Shown here: in pieces, positions 24,616 to 33,240 of the stretch
Layout of the letters: each line of letters begins with the position of its first letter
How positions within the stretch are numbered: the stretch's first letter is position 1
Assembly: GCA_964525045.1 (NCBI GenBank)
Contig: CAZGFD010000007.1
Span: forward strand, 106,166 to 170,165
DNA length: 64,000 bases
Reading direction: 5' to 3'
Source: G020348185 sp964525045
GTDB taxonomy: Bacteria > Nitrospirota > Nitrospiria > Nitrospirales > UBA8639
Made by a program: the position numbers and the translations under genes
Notes under the pieces: model-generated
Told to the model about the DNA's origin: nothing
What the model saw: the letters and a program-made list of their open reading frames with translations, nothing else
Databases searched by the model: none

Positions 24616-24831
24616 ATGACGGTCAAACAACTTTTGGAAGATGAGGGTCAACGTGATCGTATCGCCGAGCGTGCGTATGAGTTGTTTCTTCAAGACGGGT
24701 GTGAACACGGGAATGATCTCAACCACTGGCTTCGGGCTGAACAGGAGATTTTTGAGGATTTTCAAGTTGAAGAGCCCGAAGTGCGGCCATTGGAACGAAA
24801 GGGCGGGCAAAAGGCCTCGCGTTCGAAATAG
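24616..24831 (+). CDS. DUF2934-like small protein
   Basis: 71 residues, very strong RBS AAGGAGG before ATG 24616. RIAERAYELFLQDGCEHGNDLNHWLRAEQEI is the conserved DUF2934 pattern (RAYELW-x-G-xH-xDWLxAE). The C-terminal tail is basic (ERKGGQKASRSK). Function unknown. It is 45 bp ahead of the glycosyltransferase gene and may be co-transcribed. Confidence 0.75.
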   Translation: MTVKQLLEDEGQRDRIAERAYELFLQDGCEHGNDLNHWLRAEQEIFEDFQVEEPEVRPLERKGGQKASRSK

Positions 24832-24876
24832 GACTCACTGATCGAACAGGTGTTGCGCGTGGAATTCTGAATCGGA

Positions 24877-25896
24877 ATGAAAATCGCAGTCATTACTGAT
24901 GCCTGGCATCCCCAGGTCAACGGTGTCGTCAGAACACTTGACCAAACACGTCATCAATTGGAGAGGCTTGGGCATCAAACGGTCTTCGTGACGCCTCAGG
25001 ATTTCACGACGTATCCCTGTCCGACTTATCCAAGCATTCGCCTTGCGCTCTTTCCTAAAAAACGAATCGAACGAACTTTATCACAATTCAAACCTCACGC
25101 TGTCCACATTGCGACAGAAGGTCCACTGGGGTATTCCGCCGGATCACTGTGTTTCCAGTCGGGAATTCCCTTTACGACATCCTTTCACACGCAATTTCCT
25201 GAATATATCCGCGCACGCATTCCGTTTCCGGTTAGCTGGTCGTACGGTTATCTACGACGGTACCATAGTCGCGCCATCAGAACTTTTGTGGCGACCCCAT
25301 CGTTGCGGAAACGCCTTCATGATCTTGGATTCAACAACCTGGAAATCTGGTCTCGTGGAGTAGATACCAGTGTTTTTATGCCTGGACCCAAGACCTATTT
25401 TTCAACCCCGCGTCCAATTTCACTATATATGGGAAGGGTGGCCATCGAAAAGAATATCGAAGCCTTCTTGGAACTTGACCTCCCAGGTTCCAAGTATGTG
25501 GTTGGAGAAGGTCCTGACTTACGCTATTTACAGTCAAAATATCGTGATGTGCATTTTGTTGGGCAGAAACTCGGAAAGGATCTGGTTGCTCATGTTTCGG
25601 CGGCGGACGTATTTGTTTTTCCGAGTTTGACAGATACCTTCGGGCTGGTATTGCTAGAGGCTATGGCTTGTGGCGTTCCCGTTGCGGCTTACCCAGTCAC
25701 CGGTCCAATTGATGTGGTGCAGAATGGGAAGACCGGTGTCCTTGATACAGATCTCCGACGAGCCATTTTCCGTGCCCTGAACCTCGACCCCGCGGATTGT
25801 ATCGCTTATGCCAGGAAGCATTCGTGGGAGCAATGGACAAAGCGTTTTGTGTCTCTCCTCGAACCGATTGATGAAGGTCGTTGGCCGCTCAATTGA
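24877..25896 (+). CDS. GT4-family glycosyltransferase (lipid mannosyl/glucosyltransferase-like)
   Basis: 339 residues, GT-B fold: N-terminal MKIAVITDAWHPQVNGVVRTL with glycine loop, HIATEGPLGYSA, FTTSFHTQFPEY, donor domain SLYMGRVAIEKNIEAFL, VVGEGPDL, VFVFPSLTDTFGLVLLEAMACGVPVAAY (E-x7-E motif). Close in pattern to MgtA/SQD2-like enzymes that glycosylate diacylglycerol or phosphatidylinositol. Convergent with the lipid-type genes at 25961-29780. In many bacteria such a GT4 gene is found beside an LpxH-like phosphoesterase gene, as here. Acceptor not determinable. Confidence 0.88.
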   Translation: MKIAVITDAWHPQVNGVVRTLDQTRHQLERLGHQTVFVTPQDFTTYPCPTYPSIRLALFPKKRIERTLSQFKPHAVHIATEGPLGYSAGSLCFQSGIPFTTSFHTQFPEYIRARIPFPVSWSYGYLRRYHSRAIRTFVATPSLRKRLHDLGFNNLEIWSRGVDTSVFMPGPKTYFSTPRPISLYMGRVAIEKNIEAFLELDLPGSKYVVGEGPDLRYLQSKYRDVHFVGQKLGKDLVAHVSAADVFVFPSLTDTFGLVLLEAMACGVPVAAYPVTGPIDVVQNGKTGVLDTDLRRAIFRALNLDPADCIAYARKHSWEQWTKRFVSLLEPIDEGRWPLN

Positions 25897-25960
25897 GTCG
25901 ACCTGATTCTCGTGTTTTCACCTTTCTTCTTTTAAATCGTTAATACCCGCTTCCATAGGA

Positions 25961-26497
25961 TTACTCTTCGAAATAAGCCCCGAGCAGGTAATACCCGGTT
26001 TCCAGCATGGGTAGCAGGTACCAATCCTCATTGGGGAAGCGCATGGCTAGGAAAAACCCCCAAATGGACAGGACGGTCCCCACGTATTGGGGATGGCGAA
26101 AGAGCGAAAAGGGGAATCCTTCGCGCCAGGGGACATCAAATCCGAATTTATTACCATAAAACACGCCAACCTTGCCCAACTGAATAAAGACGCTGAAGTT
26201 GAGCAATTGGCCGACGAAAATCAGGAACGCCCCGATACTTAACCAAACGATATCACTTGTCAGGGGATTGAGAGTCCCCTCACCATAGAAATAACACCAT
26301 CCAAAAAACACCGAAAGTTGAATGCCCTTAAACATAAAAAAGAGTTTGCGAATCACTTCGATGGGTCCACCCAAGAATTGCATCCAGGGCAGGGCGCACA
26401 CACGACAAAACAGGTGAGGAAAGCGCCAAATCCAGGCGTAGCAGATCCGCTCAATACTCAGGAATAGGGCGGCAACCAGAAAACTCCAGAGTTCCAT
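25961..26497 (-). CDS. PEMT/isoprenylcysteine methyltransferase-like membrane protein
   Basis: 178 residues with four or five TM segments. The C-terminal block FSLFRHPQYVGTVLSIWGFFL, followed by YFEE at the end, matches the RHPxYxG and EE signature by which phospholipid N-methyltransferases (PEMT, Opi3) and ICMT-like enzymes bind S-adenosylmethionine. Starts 4 bp after the aminotransferase fusion gene ends, so they are co-transcribed. Likely methylates a lipid amino headgroup. Confidence 0.75.
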   Translation of the reverse strand: MELWSFLVAALFLSIERICYAWIWRFPHLFCRVCALPWMQFLGGPIEVIRKLFFMFKGIQLSVFFGWCYFYGEGTLNPLTSDIVWLSIGAFLIFVGQLLNFSVFIQLGKVGVFYGNKFGFDVPWREGFPFSLFRHPQYVGTVLSIWGFFLAMRFPNEDWYLLPMLETGYYLLGAYFEE

Positions 26498-26501
26498 TCC
26501 C

Positions 26502-28880
26502 TCACTTATTTTTGCGTTTGCCCGGATATGGAGGCAGGAAAGCTTGGGCCTCGCTTAATGATCGTGGGGTATAGGCGATCAGATCTGTAAAGGGGTCCGT
26601 GATGAGTTTGACAAACCAAATCATCGAAACCCGGAAATCATGGAGCCACACGAGATAGGCGACTCGTCCCACCACGACCACCAACGTTAACCCGAACCAT
26701 TGCTCGGCAATGGCTGGTAACTGTTCGACGAAGGCGGCGAACGTCCAGGCACTGGCGTTGAACAAATTCATGATGGGAATTAACAGAAACGCAGAGATGA
26801 TGAGCGTCTTATTACGTGTGTTATATCCTAATAGCAGCTCTTCCTTATCGTGACACGGAGGTTCAATGATGGCATGGCCTAATTGCCTGACAAACAAAGC
26901 CGCCAGACTGAATGTCACGGCCGTCGTAAGATCGGTGAAGATCAGAAAATAGCAATAAATGAACACACTTGAGCTAAGGATATGAAAAAATTGATTCAGC
27001 GGATGGCTATGCGAGGCCACATGATCATCATGTTTGCGTCGCATGACTTCCGTATAGAAATGTTGTAGAGGTTTAGGCACTCGCACAAGACTGCCTAAAA
27101 TTTCCCAAATAAGACCCGTCCGCATTTTTTTCTCCCTCCCGGGTTGTTGTTGTTCGCTTAACCACCACCCATCCTGGTTCATTTTCCGTGCCGCGTTGAT
27201 GAGCTTTTCCTGAAGCTCCTGATAATGTTCCGCGGTAAATTCCATATTGCTTAAACATCGTCCGGTCCCGACCCAGCTCAGGGTCACACCCTCAGCGCGC
27301 AAATAGTATTGCAGCAACCAGTTATAACGACTGGGTTCCTGGAAGAGCACCGTCCACACCGTCGCCATGTGAACCACCCGAAGAGGCAATTTCGATTCGG
27401 CCAGTTCTTGGTTGGTCTCTTGGGCCCATTGGCTACATCGCTGATTGGATTCCTGATACAAGTTGGCTGTTGAGGGATCTGTTACCCAGCGTAAGAATTC
27501 ATTCATGGATCCCATGACGTGTGGATGGGCGGAAAATGTTCCAATGACATAGGCAAGTCGCATCGGGTGATCAGGGTCAAAGCGTCGCATCAGATTTTTT
27601 TTGCCACATACGACGCCGATCGGCATTCCGCCAGCGACCGTTTTGCCATACACGACCAGATCAGCTTGGACATTGAAATATTCCTGGGCCCCGCCCGGTG
27701 CGAGGCGAAATCCGGAGTAGACTTCGTCAAAAATTAAGGGAATCCCATAGGCCGTGCAAACCACGCGCAATTGGTGGAGCCATTGTTCATATCGAGAATG
27801 CTCGTCCTGGGTTTTCCGTACACTACTGGTCAGCAATAAGGCATCGCTCGGGGGAGGTGAATTGGGGTGAAATGACTGGACCGGATTCACGAGGACCCCG
27901 GCGATGTCTTTCGCCCGCCAACGAATCACATCGAGAGAGGCGGGATGGACATCCTTCAATGTCAGGCAATCATTGAGATCACGCTCATTTCCTAAGCCTG
28001 GCTGCACGCCATCCCACCAACCGTGATAAGCCCCGGAAAAGCACACGATCATTTTCTTCTTTGTATTGAAGCGGGCGAGGCGGACGGCGGCCATGACGGC
28101 CTCGGTTCCACTCATATGGAAAGACACCTCGTCTAACTTGGAAATCGATTTGAGGACCGTAATATTTTCTGCCACGATGGGATGCAATGGCCCTAAAACG
28201 GGGCCTAAATTCTTGACCCGCTCCAATCCTTTTTTCATCCATTCTTTGTAGCGGTTATAGCCGGCCACATTGACGCCATAGGATCCGCTTAAATCAAGTG
28301 TCCAATTATCGTCAATATCACGGAGTTTTGGTCCGTCCGAGGCGGTGACAACCGAACAGAGATTAAAATTTTCTCGCATGATACGCATAAAGGGGAACGG
28401 GACCCGACCCGCATCCGTGAATCGCAAATCGGAGAAATGTTCCCGCATCGCGTTGCCCCAGGCGATGGATTTTGAGCACTGTGTTTGGAAATAATTCGAC
28501 AGTCGGTTCAACGCGCTTTTTCGGCGTGTGATCCATCTCTCATCGGCCCCATCCGCCCGAAAAAATTCCTCTTCTGAATAGTCCCTTGATTTCACCCATC
28601 TGGCTATACGACGGGACAGCGTTGGTGCAAATGCCAGCGCTCGTACTGTGATGAGTGCCATCATGAGTTTTCGCCCTAAGAAAAAGAAGGCTATAGCAAA
28701 GAGAAGAACACCGGTTAAGATCCAACCATTTCCAATCTCACCAATTCCAGATGTCGTTGGGTGGAATTCCAAAGCTAACATTCCCATGCGTAATATTTCG
28801 TCTGGCACATTCACCTCCCCCAGATGGGTCGTATTAGTTGATGGAGTTGCATGCTTCAAATTCAAATACTGAAGGATCAA
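26502..28880 (-). CDS. Membrane-anchored class III aminotransferase fused to DUF962-like domain
   Basis: 792 residues in three parts. About 1-110: hydrophobic anchor (WILTGVLLFAIAFFFLG) and basic linker. About 120-580: fold-type I PLP aminotransferase of the glutamate-1-semialdehyde aminomutase group, with SGTEAVMAAVRLAR, IFDEVYSGFR (PLP Asp) and YGKTVAGGMPIG (PLP Lys). About 630-760: four TM segments with HSHPLNQFFHIL and GHAIIEPP, resembling the His/Asn pattern of DUF962/Mpo1-like iron enzymes that act on 2-hydroxy fatty acids. The fusion suggests an amino-lipid-modifying enzyme at the membrane. I know of no characterised protein of this layout. Operon with PEMT-like gene. Confidence 0.78.
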   Translation of the reverse strand: MILQYLNLKHATPSTNTTHLGEVNVPDEILRMGMLALEFHPTTSGIGEIGNGWILTGVLLFAIAFFFLGRKLMMALITVRALAFAPTLSRRIARWVKSRDYSEEEFFRADGADERWITRRKSALNRLSNYFQTQCSKSIAWGNAMREHFSDLRFTDAGRVPFPFMRIMRENFNLCSVVTASDGPKLRDIDDNWTLDLSGSYGVNVAGYNRYKEWMKKGLERVKNLGPVLGPLHPIVAENITVLKSISKLDEVSFHMSGTEAVMAAVRLARFNTKKKMIVCFSGAYHGWWDGVQPGLGNERDLNDCLTLKDVHPASLDVIRWRAKDIAGVLVNPVQSFHPNSPPPSDALLLTSSVRKTQDEHSRYEQWLHQLRVVCTAYGIPLIFDEVYSGFRLAPGGAQEYFNVQADLVVYGKTVAGGMPIGVVCGKKNLMRRFDPDHPMRLAYVIGTFSAHPHVMGSMNEFLRWVTDPSTANLYQESNQRCSQWAQETNQELAESKLPLRVVHMATVWTVLFQEPSRYNWLLQYYLRAEGVTLSWVGTGRCLSNMEFTAEHYQELQEKLINAARKMNQDGWWLSEQQQPGREKKMRTGLIWEILGSLVRVPKPLQHFYTEVMRRKHDDHVASHSHPLNQFFHILSSSVFIYCYFLIFTDLTTAVTFSLAALFVRQLGHAIIEPPCHDKEELLLGYNTRNKTLIISAFLLIPIMNLFNASAWTFAAFVEQLPAIAEQWFGLTLVVVVGRVAYLVWLHDFRVSMIWFVKLITDPFTDLIAYTPRSLSEAQAFLPPYPGKRKNK

Positions 28881-28937
28881 CCTTGAAGATGTTCACGGGA
28901 GATCGCTGACGGTTCAAGATGAGTCTGAACGTGGTTG

Positions 28938-29780
28938 CTAGCTAACTGAGACTTCCACTTTTTCTTCAGAGGGTATGGATAACGGGTCGTAGGAGGCTTC
29001 TTGAGCGCGCTTTGTTATCCCTGCCACATCCTCCCGTCGCAGCAACTCCAGTCTTCCATCGTAATGTTCGACAATGGCGCTGTTACTCTCGACCCAGTCT
29101 CCACAATTTCCGTACACAATCTTGTTTAGTGGCGTAATCTCCGGTCTATGAATATGTCCGCAGATCACCCCATCGACCCCAATCCGAGCCGCCTCGAAAG
29201 ATACCGCTGCTTCAAAATTACTGATGTATTGAACCGCATTTTTCACCTTGTTCTTGATTGAGGCCGCTAGTGACCAGTATGGCAGGCCCATTTTCCTTCG
29301 GATCAAATTGAGCCAAATATTGATATTGAGCAGGGTGTCATAGGCCTGGCTTCCTAATAACGCAATCGCTTTTGAAGACCGCACGACGCTATCGAATTGA
29401 TCTCCATGGATCACAAGAAATTGCTGGCCGTCTGCTTTTGTGTGGACAATTTTGTCAACGATTCGAACGTTCCCAAAATCCATGCCGTTATAGTCACGAA
29501 ACATTTCATCATGATTGCCGGGCACATAAATCACCTTAGTCCCTCGCTTGGCTTTACCGAGAATCGTCCTGACGACATTGTTATGTGCTTGAGGCCAGAA
29601 TGGGCGTTTTTTCACTGACCAGATGTCGATGATGTCGCCAACGAGGTACAGAAACTCGCACTCCATTGAATGAAGAAAGTCAAGAAGGGGCTCAGCACTA
29701 CATCCCCAAAATCCTAAATGGACATCGGAAATCCAGACTGTGCGATAGACTTGGCGTTTGGTTTGAAATGAGGCCAGCAA
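28938..29780 (-). CDS. LpxH-like metallophosphoesterase
   Basis: 280-residue calcineurin-like phosphoesterase, UDP-2,3-diacylglucosamine pyrophosphatase type. Metal motifs are ISDVHLG, YLVGDIIDIW, PGNHDE, IHGDQFD and CGHIHRPE. LpxH proper is about 240 residues; this longer group, usually next to a GT4 gene, is separate, and its substrate is unproven. It lies 57 bp upstream of the aminotransferase fusion in the same orientation, fitting a lipid-headgroup pathway. Confidence 0.85.
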   Translation of the reverse strand: MLASFQTKRQVYRTVWISDVHLGFWGCSAEPLLDFLHSMECEFLYLVGDIIDIWSVKKRPFWPQAHNNVVRTILGKAKRGTKVIYVPGNHDEMFRDYNGMDFGNVRIVDKIVHTKADGQQFLVIHGDQFDSVVRSSKAIALLGSQAYDTLLNINIWLNLIRRKMGLPYWSLAASIKNKVKNAVQYISNFEAAVSFEAARIGVDGVICGHIHRPEITPLNKIVYGNCGDWVESNSAIVEHYDGRLELLRREDVAGITKRAQEASYDPLSIPSEEKVEVSVS

Positions 29781-30291
29781 TTCACCGGGCTCCTACCGAT
29801 GAAATGAACAACCAACCTTTCATGCTGGCAATCCTAACAAGGCAATATTTCACACTTGTAACAATTCCGGGTCATAGTGATGAATAATTAGGGTCAAGGC
29901 AGTAAATTCTATATTTCAAAGCCGTTACAAGCGATGTAGGGTTGGGTATAGCTTGAGCATTGATCAAAGGTCCTGGGTTGGGGGAATTCAAAAAAAGGTA
30001 TCTTTACGAAGTAAAACCGGTTAGTGTGAGAGTCTTCTTGCCCAATCAGGGCTTCTTCGATTTGAGGGACCTCCCAATTTCTGAGTCAACAGTGGCGCTT
30101 GACCTATGGAATGCCCTCAAGAATGGCGGTTTTTTATACAATGACCGAATGAAGACCTTTCACTTTCATTGTCAAAATTTTTGTGGGAATTCGTAAAAGG
30201 CCTCCCCCTGAATACTCCTCCGGATTGATGTGCGGCTTGGAGGACTACCCGCAGTCAAAATGGTCCCCGACAGTACAGGAGACTGTGATTC
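29781..30291. other. Intergenic region between divergent genes
   Basis: About 510 bp between the divergent phosphoesterase and cyclase genes. Promoters for both are expected here. The only possible coding stretch is the doubtful small ORF at 29960-30196. No repeat, RNA gene or clear terminator seen. Confidence 0.4.
29960..30196 (+). CDS. Doubtful 78-residue ORF
   Basis: TTG start. The product has plausible protein-like sequence (KPVSVRVFLPNQGFFDLRDL, STVALDLWNALKNGGFLY) but no recognised family and no clear RBS. It could be a small gene, a remnant or chance. Confidence 0.3.
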   Translation: MIKGPGLGEFKKRYLYEVKPVSVRVFLPNQGFFDLRDLPISESTVALDLWNALKNGGFLYNDRMKTFHFHCQNFCGNS

Positions 30292-32514
30292 ATGAATAGA
30301 TTGGGAATGAAGGGTCGAAATCGGAATGCGCTGAAACGGCAATGGGTGATGGGGCTTTGCATTTTGGGCGTTCTGATTTCAATTCGAATTTGGGATCCTC
30401 TGCCGGTTAAACTGCTTCGATTCCAATCGTTTGACCTGTATCAAAGAACCCAACCCCGAACGGTTAAAGAAAATCAAATTGTCATTGTTGATATTGATGA
30501 ATCCAGTTTGGCTCAGTACGGCCAATGGCCCTGGCCTCGAAATGTGATGGCTGAGCTTGTTCGGAAAATTGTTGATTCCGGGGCGAAAGTCATCGGATTT
30601 GATATCGTGTTTGCCGAGGCCGATCGCCTTTCACCAACCCACATGGCGAGGTCGCTGATAAATCTTGATCCGGCCTCAAAAAAACGGCTCGAACGCCTTC
30701 CTGACCACGATACGTTGCTTGCCGATGCCTTTAGAGAGACTCAGGTTGTGGTTTCGCAAAGTGGGTTGGAGAAAAACACCCTTACCCTGGCAAATATTTC
30801 ACCCGGAAAACCTACGATAATTAAGATCGGAGAGGATCCCAACCCCTTCCTCATATCGTTTGCCGGACTTCTTCCTACTATCCCGAAGTTGGGAGAGGCT
30901 GCAGCTGGTCATGGGGTGATTAGCATCAGTCCCGAACCCGATGGGATTGTCCGGCGGGTTCCGGCGATACTGAGAGTTGGCGAACACCTATTGCCCGCCC
31001 TCAGCCTCGAAATGTTCCGGGTGGCATCCGGAGAATCGCATATATCGGTCCAGAGTGAATTTGAAGGGGTTCGGGGAGTCAAGATTGCAGAAACCTTTAT
31101 TCCCACCGATAAAGCTGGTCGTGTATGGGTGCATTTTGCCAGACGCAACTCCCAGGAATATCTTTCAGCCGTGAGCTTGCTCAAAGGCGAACGGCATTCC
31201 AGGACCTTGCAAGATAAATTGGTTCTTATTGGCACTTCCGCTGTCGGGTTAGGTGATATTAAGGTAACACCGGTAGACGGGAATGTTCCCGGAGTAGAAG
31301 TTCACGCACAAATGTTGAGCATGATGCTTGGTCAATCATTTTTAACCCGACCTAACTGGATTCTCGCCACTGAAGCCCTCAGTATGTTCTTCCTTGGCCT
31401 TGTCATCATCTACTGGGTTTCGCGCTTTCGTGCCCTGTCCATCATCTGGATGACGGGGAGTCTATTCATGGGAATCATTGGAGCCTCCTGGTATGCATAC
31501 AGGGTCCAGGGAGTGTTATTTGATGCATCCTTCGGCGTTATCGGACTATTGGGTCTGTATGGGTACCTGAGTTACAACAACTACGTTCGTGAAGAGCAAT
31601 CCCAACGACGTATCCGAAATACCTTCAGTCGATATCTCTCACCAACCCTTGTGGAACAATTAGCCGTGAACGCCTCTCAATTAAAGCTGGGGGGCGAAAC
31701 CAAAATCATGACGGTGATGTTTTGTGATGTTCGGGAATTTACATCGATTTCCGAGCAGTTCCAATCTGATCCACAAGGGTTAACGCAACTGCTGAATAGT
31801 CTGCTGACCCCTCTCACGGAGGTCATCCTTCGGCACAAAGGAACGATTGATAAGTATATGGGGGATAACATTATGGCTTTTTGGAATGCCCCCCTCGATG
31901 ATCCGGACCATGCGTACAATGCCTGCCAAGCGGCGATAGAGATGGTTCGGAGTCTGGAACACCTTAACGCGATTCGTCTTAGAGATGCCCAGGCCAAGAA
32001 CCAGCCGTTCATTCCCCTGAAAGTAGGGATTGGAATCAATACCGGCTCCTGTGTTGTCGGCAATTTAGGGTCTCAACAACGTTTTGACTACTCGGTTCTC
32101 GGCGACCCCGTCAATATTGCCTCACGTTTAGAAGGGCAATCAAAGATGTATGAATTGGAAATTGTCATTGGGCCGCAAACAGCAGAACAGGTACGTGATC
32201 GCTTGGCCCTACTAGAAGTTGATCTCATTACTCTTAAGGGAAAGGAAAAACCCGCCAGAACGTATACCGTACTCGGGGATCATCGACTCCGTTCTGCCTC
32301 CGAGTACCAAAAATTGATGAAAACCCATTTGGCCATGTTGGCGGCATTTCGCAGCCGGGAATGGCTACGTGCCCGGACACTGTTGAAGGAATGTCGAGAG
32401 AATAGTTATGCCCCACTTGGAGTCTATGAACAATATGAAGAACGGATTTCCCACTATCAACACCAGCCGCCTCCTCCAGAGTGGGAAGGGGTTTTTGTCG
32501 CAACGACCAAGTAG
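30292..32514 (+). CDS. CHASE2-domain adenylate/guanylate cyclase
   Basis: 740 residues. N-terminal TM (WVMGLCILGVLISIRI), a periplasmic CHASE2 sensor (about 45-335; FQSFDLYQRTQPR, IDESSLAQYGQWPWPR, VPGVEVHAQML), three TM segments (about 355-435) and a class III nucleotide cyclase domain (about 460-650). The metal aspartates are in VMFCDVREFTS and DKYMGDNIMAFWNAP, with VGIGINTGSCVVGNLGS and YSVLGDPVNIASRLE conserved. Probably makes cAMP in response to an envelope signal. First of a three-gene unit with FecR and Ig/OmpA proteins, a recurrent arrangement. Confidence 0.9.
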   Translation: MNRLGMKGRNRNALKRQWVMGLCILGVLISIRIWDPLPVKLLRFQSFDLYQRTQPRTVKENQIVIVDIDESSLAQYGQWPWPRNVMAELVRKIVDSGAKVIGFDIVFAEADRLSPTHMARSLINLDPASKKRLERLPDHDTLLADAFRETQVVVSQSGLEKNTLTLANISPGKPTIIKIGEDPNPFLISFAGLLPTIPKLGEAAAGHGVISISPEPDGIVRRVPAILRVGEHLLPALSLEMFRVASGESHISVQSEFEGVRGVKIAETFIPTDKAGRVWVHFARRNSQEYLSAVSLLKGERHSRTLQDKLVLIGTSAVGLGDIKVTPVDGNVPGVEVHAQMLSMMLGQSFLTRPNWILATEALSMFFLGLVIIYWVSRFRALSIIWMTGSLFMGIIGASWYAYRVQGVLFDASFGVIGLLGLYGYLSYNNYVREEQSQRRIRNTFSRYLSPTLVEQLAVNASQLKLGGETKIMTVMFCDVREFTSISEQFQSDPQGLTQLLNSLLTPLTEVILRHKGTIDKYMGDNIMAFWNAPLDDPDHAYNACQAAIEMVRSLEHLNAIRLRDAQAKNQPFIPLKVGIGINTGSCVVGNLGSQQRFDYSVLGDPVNIASRLEGQSKMYELEIVIGPQTAEQVRDRLALLEVDLITLKGKEKPARTYTVLGDHRLRSASEYQKLMKTHLAMLAAFRSREWLRARTLLKECRENSYAPLGVYEQYEERISHYQHQPPPPEWEGVFVATTK

Positions 32515-32748
32515 GGATAAAAGTCAATCGATGATTTCCCAACTCAAAGTGGAATCTAGCCATAACAAAATTTTCGAATATACTTAAAACTTTGGACCAT
32601 CTCATCCCTACCTGGTTTTCAGACACAGGGGGGTATGGGCTTTCCCAAATGGTACCTTCACTAACAACTGGAGAAATGAACCTTATAGAATTGTATGACA
32701 TATTGACTCTGAATTCCTGCCACACATCAATTTTGAAATGAGGAATAT

Positions 32749-33240
32749 ATGAAGCCTTTCGTTGTCATATGGGTGATCGGGATGATTGTCCATCTGTCCT
32801 TAATAATGGCGCAAGCTGCCCCGATTGGAATGATAAAGGTCTCAAAAGGAGAAACGTCTATTTTGAGAGACGAAACGCAGTTGATAGGGCAAATCGGCCA
32901 ATCAGTATTTCAAAATGATGTCTTGGAAACCGGGAAGGATGGTGCCTTAGGGGTGACATTCAAAGATAATACGAGAGTCTCCCTTGGACCCAACAGCCAC
33001 CTAAGCTTGACGAAATTTTCGTTCAACCCCAAGGAGAAAGAATATTCGTTTTTCTCAGAGATTGCCCGAGGAACACTCGTGTATATTTCCGGCATGATGT
33101 CAAAATTGTCTCCCGAGTCGGTTTCGGTCAAAACCCCTGCAGCGACAATTGGCATACGAGGGACGCGTTTCCTTATTCGGATTGATGACGAAGAGCAAAA
33201 CGAAATGTCTAAAGAGCCAGGTATCGGGGTTAAGCCATAA
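32749..33240 (+). CDS. Exported FecR-domain protein
   Basis: 163 residues: signal peptide (VVIWVIGMIVHLSLIMAQA), then a FecR domain with IGQSVFQNDVLETGKDGALGVTFKDNTRVSLGPNSHLSL and VKTPAATIGIRGTRFLIR. It lacks an N-terminal anti-sigma region, so it is not a classical FecR regulator but the periplasmic FecR type found with CHASE2 cyclases. Its TAA abuts the next gene's ATG. Confidence 0.88.
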   Translation: MKPFVVIWVIGMIVHLSLIMAQAAPIGMIKVSKGETSILRDETQLIGQIGQSVFQNDVLETGKDGALGVTFKDNTRVSLGPNSHLSLTKFSFNPKEKEYSFFSEIARGTLVYISGMMSKLSPESVSVKTPAATIGIRGTRFLIRIDDEEQNEMSKEPGIGVKP

